A stretch of DNA of 64,000 nt from Callaeas wilsoni (Eukaryota; Chordata; Aves; Passeriformes; Callaeidae): assembly GCA_013398955.1 (NCBI GenBank), contig VWPU01001279.1:124001-188000 (forward strand). The letters run 5' to 3'. Made by a program: the position numbers and the translations under genes. Position 1 is the stretch's first letter; every line of letters begins with the position of its first letter. Below the pieces are notes generated by a model, which did no database searches, had not been told where the DNA came from, and saw only the letters and a list, made by a program, of their open reading frames with translations. Positions 53,233 to 64,000 of this stretch are shown in pieces.

Positions 53233-55412
53233 CATGTGGCATTAGTATAGCTTAAAAAACCCCTACTTTTCTTCTTTTGTGGAGCAAATGGAGTAAGAAA
53301 TGGATTCACTAAGATGCCTCCCAGAAACATGTATTTGATCTGCCAGCTTCGTATGCTATTTTTTGATATTTTGCATTTCAGCTAACAATGGCATATCTGT
53401 TATATCATTATTCTTAAAATAAACAATCTGATAATAAATGTTCCTCCACAGTATGCCACCAAACAGATGCTCAAAAGAACAGCAGCAATTCATATAAAAA
53501 CAAAACAGAAATCCTAAAAGGTCACATCACTTTTGGATATTTTAGGTGTCAAAATTCAACTGAGCATAAATATTAAAACTTAAATGTGTCAGTTGTTAAA
53601 AAAACTTCCAGAACCTGCAAAAATATCTGAGTCACTTAAACATTTCTGACTGTGCTATGAACTCCAGTATGCATAAAAAAAAAATGCACTGAAAATAATT
53701 ATTAAATTTAAATTGAATTTCATTTAAGGTATACAGACTCATTATGACCCCCCCAAAAAAATTTTCAACAGTGATTAAAAATAAAATCTCATTTAAAAAG
53801 TGAATTTTAAAAGTATATTGTTCTTTACAAATCCCAAAGCTACAACTGTGCACCATACAGCTACCCACAGGCACTGCAGGAAATGTGGGGCTCCAGCTCC
53901 AGTTTGGGCCTTCACTGTAATTTCCTCTGGAACATTTACCTCTCCTGCCCTCTCCCCTCTGAACCCACAAATCTGCTTTTGCCTTATGATCTGCCCTAAA
54001 CCAACGCCTCCTTTCTCTTTTGGCTGTGCTGACCTCTCAGAAGGATTAATTAGCTAAGGAGCAGCTGCAGAGCAGAGCATGTCCGTGATCTCACTGCCTC
54101 AGGTAGGATCACCCCTTTGGATGCTGGCTTTATGATCTAGTTAATAAAATATTTAAACACCTCATTTTTATGCCCACGGGGAGCATGATTGTAACCACAG
54201 GCATAAAGTGTTCCTTGGACAGCACAAAGCAGAGACAGATGAGTGGGTCCACATGCAGGCTGGCTTTCCCAGATGTGCTCCAGGGGCAGAGACAGGTACT
54301 GATGCCTCAGACTGAGCATCTGGTCAGTGTTCAAGGTCTGAACAACCCAAGGATCTGCCACCCTAAACAAGACCAGTGCTGCTGGGGACATCACACTGAG
54401 TTCTTGATTCTGTTTTTTTCATATACCCTAGTTGTTTCCCCAAATTAGTCCTAACATATTGAAATCCATCTACATCACACTACATCACAGTGGAATTAGT
54501 CTTCATTCACCTTTTCAGATTTTTATTTCTTATTTGGAAGTATAACCCCCTTAGTCTCAAGTTAGCAGAGGCTTGCAGTATCCTGATGAAGTGAACCTCA
54601 GGAAATACGAAGCACAGGGGCAGTTGGGGTATCACACTTGCGAGGTTTGCACTTGGAAAAAACGCAGTCACAGATTTCTGGAGAGGGGGGCGACTATGAA
54701 TGACAGCAGACTCTCTCAAGACAGCAAGCTCATTTTCAACTGCTTTCCTGTTGTGAAAGATTACACAGCCACAGGATCAGAAGGTAAACCCAGTGATCAG
54801 AGGCAGGAGCAGCTGGATCTCCCTGTTGCACCGACTGGGAATTTGCCGCAGCCTCTGCTCTGAGATGTGCAGGGTGGGGAGCTCAGAGCTCCGAAACTGT
54901 CGCTTTAATGTACGCAGATATAATTGCACACCTTTTACACGAGTACCATTTGAGCTAACCCATTAGCCTTGCCTAAATTAGCCTGGCTGTTTATAAGATA
55001 TTAGATGCACTACAAAGCTTAACATGTTTGTTATGCTCTATAATCAGAGCACCTGTTTAAAAGCCCAGTGCAGCTGTACTTCCAGCAGATTACAGGCCAT
55101 TAGGCAACTTAGCAGCACCTTATTTTTATAACCTAATCTCTTTTCCTCTTTCACATTTGAATTTTAGAACCATAAAAATGAGATTCTTCCCTGTCCACAC
55201 ACTTTCCCCAAGTCCTTCAGTGATTGAGATGAGAGAGTAATATTAATATTTATACAATGCTCAGATCTAACTTTCTTGTGCTATGATAGAATATTGTCAT
55301 AAAATATTTAATTAACTTTTAATCCTATTTAACACTGCTTTCCCCTCTAGAGACTACACTGAAACTGGACTATAAAAAACTGGATACTCGGGGGACACAA
55401 TTTTGATGAGAG
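53233..55412. other. AT-rich non-coding sequence
   Basis: No gene is seen. Frames at 54,170-54,448 and 54,573-54,863 (plus) are under 100 codons and show no family resemblance. A 10-bp tandem pair lies at 54,471-54,490. Confidence 0.6.
54471..54490. repeat. 10-bp tandem pair
   Basis: Tacatcacac is followed at once by tacatcacag, a one-mismatch tandem duplication. Confidence 0.9.
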
Positions 55413-55908
55413 ATAGAATCATAGAATTGTTTAGATTGGAAAAGAAGGTCATCAAGTCCAACTATTAACCCAGCACTGCCAAATCCACTTCTAAACCACG
55501 TCCCCAAGTGCCACATTTACACATTTACCCCCAGGGATGGTGACTCCACAACTGTTCTGGGCAGTCTGTTCCACGGCTTCGCCATCCTTTCACTGAAGAA
55601 ATTTTTCCTAATATCCAACTAATCCTCCCCTGGCACAACCTGAGCCATTTCCTCTGACCTATCACTTGCTACTTGGGAAAAGAGGCAGAGCCCTGCCTCG
55701 CTACAGCCTCCTTTCAGGCCGTTGTAAAGAGTTATAAGGTCTCCCCTGAGCCTCCTTTTCTCCAGGCTAAACATCCCCAGCTCCCTCAGCTGCTCCTCAT
55801 CAGACCTGTGCTCCAGACCCTTCACCAACTTTGTTTCCCTTCTTTGGACACTCTTCAGCACCTCAAAGCCTTTCCTGAAGTGAGGGGCCCAAAATTAAAC
55901 ACAGAGAT
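55413..55908 (-). mobile_element. CR1 LINE 3' region, about 500 bp
   Basis: Read on the plus strand this is a CR1 in reverse complement. It opens atagaatcatagaattg, the complement of the terminal repeats, and continues with tcatcaagtccaactatt, then ttcactgaagaaatttttcc, then tccaggctaaacatcccca (55,761-55,779), then ttctttggacactcttcagc. These are standard landmarks of the avian CR1 3' end. The copy is 5'-truncated, ending near 55,908 within ggggcccaaaattaaacaca. Stop codons and substitutions show it is inactive. It is longer and keeps more of the terminal repeat than the copy at 45.5 kb. Confidence 0.95.
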
Positions 55909-58900
55909 TCTAAAATATTTGTGATTTTGCTTGAATTATTAGAAAACTGAACAGCAAGAGACCTTGGACTGGATGGGGTTTCCAAAATGTATGTTCACAG
56001 TGCTGTTCTAGCATGCATCAAGCAGTGCATCAGCTATTTGAAGGATCACAGGAGAGATCTGCACTCTCCTGTGGAGGCAGCAGGAGGGCAAAGATGATAT
56101 CCTGATGTCTCTGAGGTGCCTCACTGTGCTGCTATTCAAGGACCAGGCCCCCACTCCAGCTGTTTATTTTTCTCAAGAGCTTTAGCAAGTCAATATGTCA
56201 TATAAAGAGTTACTATAACCTTTCTTTAGTCCCATTTAGTACTTTGCTTAGACATAAACAAAAGTTTATATCAAATGGAATATTATATGTCAGTTAGAAA
56301 TTATAATAAAACTATTTGTCTCTAGCTCAGTATGGCCCATGAGAGAACAGAAAAGCACATGAAACTAACTGACATGGAATACGACTGTGATGAACACGTT
56401 GCCATGTCACTGAAACAGCTTCTCCAGCCCCAGAGATTGCTTTTAAAAAGATTGGTTTAAATTACAGCAACAGTGGCAGGTTAAGATCCTTTTGTTACCA
56501 GAGTTGGAATCCATTCGTACAACTGACGCAAGTGATTTTAATGTCCTGCCACAGAGTACCTCTTTGTGAAGGAAAATACAATTAGTCACTGAACACCACG
56601 GTCCAAGTTGCAAATAACGTTACTCTAAGCACTGTCCAGGCCCAGGCAGGGCTGTTTGTGGGATCCCCCTCAGACACAGGGGTCGGGATGAGGCAGGTTA
56701 AGTACCTTGGTTTTCTCCAGTGTGCAGCTGGGCTCTCACCTGCAAAAACTCTCTAGGTAAATGCCCACAGCTGCAGACAGAAACCAGCTCTATAATACAT
56801 CAAAAAGAAACAGCTGTAAGTCAGTGATTTTTTTTAAAGTATGTGTCTACACTTTAATTTTCCCTGAAAGTCTGAAGAATCAACCAAATCAGACATCAAT
56901 GTGATCATCTGTGCTGCTTTGATTAGGAGTTATGTATTATTTCCCAACCACTGATCCCAAAGACAATCTCCAAATCACCAGAAGACTCTTACTTTCTTTG
57001 GGAAATCTAGCAGTCTGGGTCAAGGTTTATGACTAATTACATCATCACTAACATTTTTAGTTTGTTTAATTGTATTTCATTCTATTTTTGAAAGACAAAA
57101 GAAGTCCAAACCAGAGTCAATATTTTGTTTTCTTTAAAGGCCTAAACATTTTACAGTGGTATCTTGAGGCCCTTCTCATGTCTAATTATTCCTACACATC
57201 CATTGCAGTGTTCGTCTTTGAAGCCAGATATCCAGACAAGAAAAAATGGTATCAGAAATCACGCTTTAGATTACAGACCATGAGCATTTGAAGGCACAAA
57301 GACCAATCCCTCTTTGGTATGTGCCAGGATGACAACTGAATAGACTTCCCTGTTTTAATTCAATGATTATCTGCATGAACACAGATGTCTATTGATCTGT
57401 TGATACATGTCTATCCACTAAAATAAGTTTCAGTCCTTGCTGCTAGAATTGGGTACATTATCCCTTTTGTGCTAGTGACGGAGGTTTAAATTTTGGGTTT
57501 GATGGAATAGAGTATTTATGACAATCATCAATTCTTTAACTTTGCAGCAATCTCCCCAGAAAACTAAGGAGAGAGTATACTTTTAATTCTTTCTTTACTA
57601 TGTTTTCAGGAAGATACATGTAAACAGACCCCTTAATTAGCTCTGCTGCTTATTTTCGATATTTGCAGCAATCTTTCTGAGTGTTATGCAAATTTCTGCT
57701 GAGACAGTCTACAAATAATCCAATTACAATACATTATCTATTTATTATGTCAGAATTTCGATTTATTATGTTCTGCTTGGCAACCGCTTTTTACTGTGTA
57801 AATAGAAACAAAACCAGACAAACCCAAACTCAATCACCAGGGGTTTTTTAGACAACAGAAAGATCATTAAGTGATAGTAAAAGATAGTTATAATATAAAT
57901 GCACAACACAACTACAATATTCATCAAGATAATTATTTTTCTATGTAAGAGTGAAAACAACATCACTGATTTATTCCTGTTTTGTGGAAGCCACAGTAAG
58001 GCCTGGGGTTCATGAGGAAAATTAGTTTTCCCTGTCACTGTTCCATTTGGTGATGTTGGTGGCTGTGTGCCACCTTTCCTGGGTCAGGGTGTGGAAGGAG
58101 GGATGGAAGGAGCAAACCAGACCTTGCATGGTGCAGGATGGTTTTAGATGTTAGTACTTCATTTTTGCTCTTACTTTGTAAGACTCACTAGCACATATCA
58201 CTGAATGCAGTGTACCAGGACTGAGCTTAAATCCCCCTTTAGAGAGAACGTGGTATTCTTTTCCTCACTCGTCACTGTCATACAATGAATTTCACTGCAA
58301 TTTACCTATTTAGACAAGAAGTCTCTGACAAATGGCCAATTGAGCATTTCCTGGAACACATCTAGTGGATGTGTTTTACCTGGATATGGCCCGCCCTGAG
58401 TCCCAGGGCATTCACAGCCCTGGAGAGAGGCTGCCTGGCACTGCTCTTCCCGGACATGGCCAGGGAAAAGGAGGAGTCTCCCAGAAGCTGCCGAAGAGGG
58501 GCTGGCCCAGCCTGGCTAGCAGGAGCACTGTCACCTTCTTTCTTTCTCGCTGTTGCAGCTAGCTGTACCACAAGGGTTTGGGAGCTGAAGTGTGAGTCCA
58601 CCTTCTGTGGAACTGTTCCACAAAGTTCCAGTGAGGGGGTCTAGTTTTTTAAAGGTTTGGTGAATTTGTTGTTATTAGCAATGCTATTGTTTATAAAACT
58701 TGCTGTTATCCTTCTAATCTCGTGTTTCATATCTTACACACCATGAAACTAGCAATTATAACAGCTCAGTTTATCATTCTTTTCCTGATGGTCGTGTTGC
58801 TCATTAAAAGGTTATCTCAGTGCTCCTCTGCCAGCCCTCTGAATCCATGTCAGGATGAAGCATGTGTAAACGATGCAATTTTACAGAAAATGGCAATAAA

Positions 58901-59777
58901 CCACAGTGCCAGCTTTCAGTCAGATCCTCAGCATGGGCAGTGCACACAGCATTGCCTGGATCCTGTTCCACGGCACCCATCACCAGGCCTGAGCTCATAT
59001 TCCTTTTATTTTGGGTGTCTTCTTTAGAGGTTAGGTCATTACGATGTTTACTGGTGAGCCTCTCCTGACTGGAAAGGTCAGCCTGGCATTACATTATGTG
59101 GCCATCATTAAAATTCCTGTGTGGAGTCAAGTCACAAGAAATGTAAGTCAGAAAGTGAAATCTTGACAAGCTTAATGGTCATCTGAAGCTACCGTAATTT
59201 ATTAGTTTGTCCCCTGAAATAAACGTTTTAAGTTGATTGTGCTCTTCAATAACAGACCAAGTGACATAATCTGTCTCAAATTTACTCGAGTGGCAGCCAG
59301 AGCAGGACCTCGCTGAGCCCCTGCATACGTGCTGTCTCCTGAGTGCTGCTGGAGAAGAGCTTCAGGCCGATGTTTCCTGGGCTCAGAAGTGCCAGGCACC
59401 ACCTGTCGCCAGTGCATGGTTTTCTGCCGAGGGGCCTGAGGTAGTCAGGCTCCGTAAATACTAAGGAGCTTCGACATAAAGAAAAAGGAGGGGTATTTTT
59501 GCCAGTAAAGAGAAAAAAAAAAAAACCAAAAGCAAATACAAATTTTTGGAAATCGTCAATCTATTGAATTCCAGAGTTATCTGTAAATGGATATTAATTT
59601 GGTGTTACTATTCTTTGAATTATTTTGTTTTAGCCTACAGAAGGAGTGCAGGGATTATTCCATACTGTGATCATGATTTGCAGTTTGGGATCACATAACT
59701 AAGTGATATTTCTGTTCTTTGACTGGATGAGTACCTAATTAAAAGTTTTAAGGAAATACTTGTGAACACTTCATGTG

Positions 59778-59941
59778 TTTTGCATATTCATCAGAGTATT
59801 TGCCACTATATATTTGCATGCATATTCATTAAGTTATCTTTACCTACAAATTGTTCAGAAATAATTGATTCTTGACTATTCACTTAAAGATAAAATTCAT
59901 TAAATAGGATATAGACTCACTTGTTCACCAGATATTTGCAT
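59778..59941. promoter_or_regulatory. POU/octamer motif cluster
   Basis: Two exact ATTTGCAT octamers (59,812-59,819 and 59,934-59,941) and two exact copies of TGCATATTCAT (59,781-59,791 and 59,819-59,829) fall within 165 bp of AT-rich DNA. ATTTGCAT is the classical POU-domain (OCT/BRN) site, and tgcatattcat is a related POU-type variant. A cluster like this could mark an enhancer. Function is inferred only from motif density. Confidence 0.3.
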
Positions 59942-61960
59942 ACAGTTTTCAAAATAGATTCAGTAATGTACTGGAAAAGCCACTGACACGTGTATATTTC
60001 ATATTTAAGTCCCAGCTGATGGGCTGATTTCAATGTGCCCTTTACAGCATTGCTAAGCCTTCTAGTAAACTCACTCTCAGAGTTATTTCCTAAAATTCAG
60101 CCTTCACTATTCTGGTTTTATATCATTAATTTTCATGTAACACAGTAAATAATTATTATTCCTTGCATTAGCCTTCTCTGACTTCTTTTGTGGGTTGTTG
60201 CCATGATTTTGCTTGATACTTGCTTTGTTTAGTCTTTTTTGATGAATCACATGCTGCGATTCTTTCACTGTTTTTTTAGGTAAAGACTTGTATTTGAAAC
60301 TCTATTTTGTAACCTTGGAAAACAGGATTCCACCATGGCATTTCCATATCCTTGTTTTGCCTCTTTTGCACCTTAAAAGGTGTATAAAGCGTCTTTTGGG
60401 TTTTTTCTGGCTATATCATTAATTCATGTCTAAGGTATCTTATTCCTTTCTCTTTCAATATCAGAACTTGGATTTTCATCTTTCAGTTGCTTTCCTCTAA
60501 TGGTTTGTTTGCATTCTTTGATGTTCTTCCTTTAATTATTTTCTGAAAATTTTAATCTTGGGTACTCATGTTGCCTCTACTCTCATAGTGTTTAGAATTT
60601 TTAATTTAGTACCACCTATGAATTGCGTGGGTGCACTGAGAGGTTTATGTTATGTTGTACAATGCAGTTACGAGAGGTTTGTATTTTAGGTGAGCAGTGG
60701 ATTTAAGTTTTTGCTTGAAATGATATTTCAGAGGAGTCACCCTAACTGGACTCTGGCAGCTGTAATATTACACCCTATCCTGACTGCAAAAATTTAGAGC
60801 TGAGCCTCGGAAGGAGTTTCAGCTTGGGAGTTTACTCTTTTGCATGGGTGTAAAGAATGGGGTGAGTCACTTATCCCAGGCATATAAAGGGATACAGATG
60901 AATGACTGTATGGATTTCAACAGGAAGCCTCTGAGACTGGCAATTGCACCTAAACTGGTTGTTGCTCCCTTAGCTGAACTCATTAAGTCTCTCAGAGGTT
61001 CCTGGTTTCATCAAGGGAGCTGGAATGCTGAAGAAAAAGAAGGAGGCTTGATAAAGATTTGGGGCCACTCCTGAAATCAGGCTGATATACAAACCTAGTT
61101 ATTCCATGTCTGCGGCCATAGTGGTTACCTCATATTTTCAGGATCGTGATTTTGTGGCTGTTACTCAGAAATTGGTAACACTTGCAGGAGAAGTTATTGC
61201 CATATGCATGGTGTGCTCCCCTCTGGCAGAGGGATACTGCAACATCAGTGCAAAGAAAATTACCTCTAAACACCAATGTCCATTGGCTCGATGCTAGCTG
61301 GATTCCTCTCTGAATGATAATGATGATAGGAACCTTAGTTATGGGGTCTGGGTCCTGAATGGTAAGTAGAAATGTGGAATTTGGAAATCTGAGTTTTTGG
61401 TTGATGAAATCTGTTTTACATTTATTTGTTGGGGAAAAGTGTTAAAGATTGGCCATTAAAGATTTTGTGGTACAATACAGCGTTAGTCATGAGGAACTAA
61501 AAAGCTGAATGTCAGATAGCAGTTTTCAGGATTTTTTAGTATAATTTTATCAGTCAGTCAATTTCGTTTAAAAAATCCTAAAAGAAGCTGTCCTGTAAGT
61601 GAAAACAGAATGGTGAAGATTAAGACGGTTTAAGGCTTGAAGTGAAAAAAGCAAAACCAGTGAAAATATGGATCAATATACTGCTCTCCATGTGAACAGA
61701 GAAATAAAGAAACACAAATTGTTCCTTATTAAAAATTCTCACCACTGTGTTTAAGCAAATTCCATTTTATACCGTATAGTTCATAAAGTATTTTGTGACT
61801 GCCAGACTTGAGGATGTGAGCGAAGTCATACTGACAGTGATTTGAAATTTCTACTCTGGCATTTCAAATTTGATTAAAGCTTTGAGCTTTTAAAGCTAAA
61901 GTGCATGTTTTATATAACACAGTAGGTGCCCTATTGTCAATTGGTCTGAGGAACTGTGAA

Positions 61961-61980
61961 TCTATCATCATCTATCATCA
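61961..61980. repeat. Perfect 10-bp tandem pair
   Basis: Tctatcatca occurs twice head to tail with no mismatch. Confidence 0.95.
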
Positions 61981-64000
61981 AAATAGCACAAATCCACCAG
62001 CAAGATCTCCTGAAAGACTATAGGGTGTTATTATAGCACCTAGTGGAGTATAAAATGTTTTTCATTCTGCAGGCATTTTTCCTACAGCCGTCACTCCTTT
62101 TGTAACAAAGTCTCTGTCTGAAAGAACAGCACACAGTTTCTCCAGGGCATGTAAGTCCTGGTTAAAGAAAGTTCTTCAGTATTTCTTGTGCAAAGTAACA
62201 GCAGAGACAAACTCACACTGTCATCATACCTCAGTAGCTGGCACACGGTATTTTTTAATACCTGTGTGATCTCAAGTGCTGGTACAGGAATACAGTCTTC
62301 ATGAGGGGACTGCTGTTACAGTTTTGGGTATAGTTTGCCCTTTTGGTATTGATGAGGGGACATAGGTTTCAATTTTACAGCAAAGGAGGTGTTAGGGAAG
62401 GGGGAAGAAAAGATGTCTAAAAGCCCCACACATCCACATGGTCTGGTAAGACAGGCTGAAGGCTGGAAAGCATAATCCAATTCTAGCTGTTGTCAGTTAT
62501 TTTTCTAGTAATTCAAAAAGAGCGGTGAAACAGAGAGCAGTGTTATAAAGCAGTTTTTTCTCACTCTATTATTTGGCCAATACAAGAAAGCAGAAAATGG
62601 GTGAGAATTTGACCAAATTTCCTTCTATTTCAAATAAGGCCAAAGCAAACACCCTGACACTTGCAAGCTGAGGCTCACTCTTCTGAAGTGCAATGAGTGG
62701 GCACTCAGGTACCTCCCCTTGGTGGCACCCCTGTCTTCATTTCCTTGTCTTTTGAAGAAAGTTGATAATTGAAGTTAACATGACAGGCACATCTCATGCC
62801 CAGCAAACGAAGTGATTCACGAGGCAATCCTTTTGTGGGTTTTGTCTCTGCTTTCTAGGTCTCTTCAGCAGTCTAAATAATTAGGAAATATTTCCTGCTT
62901 TGTCAGTTCAGATTTATTTGTTCTCTGCTGGTATCCCCCACATGGCTGGAATACAAATCACTCTCTGGAAAAAATGAGAAGTGATGAAGAAGAAGGTGAT
63001 TAATGACCTAACATTCTATTTTACCGGATAGAACAAGAGGGGTTTCACTCAGTTTGCCTCCAGATAACATTTGGTATTCATTTTGCAACACAGTTAGAAC
63101 TCAATTGTATCAAAAGTGAAAATGCATAAACCTACAGCAGTTTGTGAAATGTGAATGATTGATTGCATACAGCCAGAAAACTCTTGAAAAAATAAACTAA
63201 TTCTGTGATGAACAATGCATTTCATACTCAATTAATTATACAGTACATTTTGTTTCAAAATATTAAATGCCTAGAACAGTCTTCTGCCTGAAAGCGTCTG
63301 GGTTTTGTAATGAGACAAAAGTCTTGGGTTCAATCAGCTGTCTGGGTGAGAGTTTAGAATGACTTATGTCTGAATTAGAGAGGTTTAGGGCAGTGATTTC
63401 CTGGCAGGAAATTAATAATGAGCTAAATTAGAACATGCCTAGAGATGATTTAAACAACTTCGCTAGCATTGCCTGTGACAGGCTGTCAGGTTTTCCCCCA
63501 GTTCTAGTAAATAATAGAAATCATTAAAAAGTTGGGAATGTACTGTGACTCTTCTTGGAAAACCAGACTCATTCATAACAATTTTCAGGCTAATTTTTAT
63601 GGAAAAGTAAAAGAAAAAAAATCCAAAAAGAAGTAGACTGTCATATTTGAACACAAGATGGGAGATCTGGAAAGTGTGTTCCTGCAATGCACAGGCTGTT
63701 GTGGTTGAGCATGGCAGAGCACAGGCCTGCAGTTTTGATTGAGACAGCTTTTAGTGTTGCTTTGTAGCTTGTCCAAACATCAGAGCCCACCCAACTCCTC
63801 TCTGCACTGCAAAGGTTGAGAAGACTGAACCAGAGGGAAACAGCCAATGTCTCTGGCTCTGTCAAAAATAGTGTTGTGCTCAATCACCTTTTACTCCCTT
63901 TAGACCAGTGCACACCGAAGAGAAGTTAAAAAGAAACAGAGCTGGGTAGAGGGCTTCAAGGTTCAACATCCAAGTGTTTCAGCTTGGAAGCAATGAGCGT

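Larger units (their letters stand above)
55909..64000. other. AT-rich non-coding sequence
   Basis: About 8 kb to the window edge has no supported gene or recognised transposon. A GC-richer patch at 58,380-58,640 has three short overlapping frames but no family signature. An A13 run lies at 59,513-59,525. Confidence 0.6.

Noticed and set aside
52768..53250. 160-codon plus-strand open frame
   Set aside because: It crosses the right flanking direct repeat into unrelated DNA, shows no domain or codon-like composition, and its translated ends differ sharply in character.
63300..63360. gggttcaatcagc resembling a tRNA T-arm
   Set aside because: No matching anticodon, D-arm or acceptor stem could be built around it on either strand.

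Overview
This window looks like non-coding avian nuclear DNA, most likely from a passerine bird. It is AT-rich and CpG-poor, and no protein-coding exon, tRNA, rRNA or snRNA gene could be supported on either strand. The bird assignment rests on recognised repeats: two chicken-repeat-1 (CR1) LINE tails, and several endogenous-retrovirus LTR families that I know from avian genomes. The open reading frames present are short, show no recognisable domains, and mostly sit inside GC-rich LTRs where stop codons are rare. The window is therefore either a gene desert or part of a very long intron.

Layout. 1-12,520 is the richest part for mobile elements. It holds a solo ERVL-type LTR (1502-2475), a GC-rich and CpG-rich insert of unresolved origin (about 5580-6670), a well-preserved solo LTR with an exact 5-bp target duplication (8032-8688), and a compact 1.1-kb LTR element with an exact 6-bp target duplication and two opposing promoter-like blocks (11,419-12,520). 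12,521-33,511 is mostly featureless AT-rich DNA, with simple repeats and one small CpG cluster near 25.1 kb. Decayed LTR pieces lie at 33.5-33.9 kb and 36.3-37.0 kb, both read on the minus strand. A CR1 tail on the plus strand lies at 45.5 kb and one on the minus strand at 55.4-55.9 kb. Between them, at 52,755-53,222, is an unusual CpG-rich insert flanked by a 10-bp direct repeat. The rest is AT-rich sequence with a few motif clusters that could be regulatory: paired TALE/homeodomain-like palindromes at 41.4 kb and POU octamers at 59.8-59.9 kb.

No set of genes works together here. The biology that can be read is insertion history: several LTRs survive only as solo copies or fragments, no gag, pol or env remnant is visible, and CpG-rich young insertions stand out against an old CpG-depleted background. 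The least explained pieces are the 11.4-12.5 kb LTR element, the 5.6-6.7 kb GC-rich block and the 52.8-53.2 kb insert.
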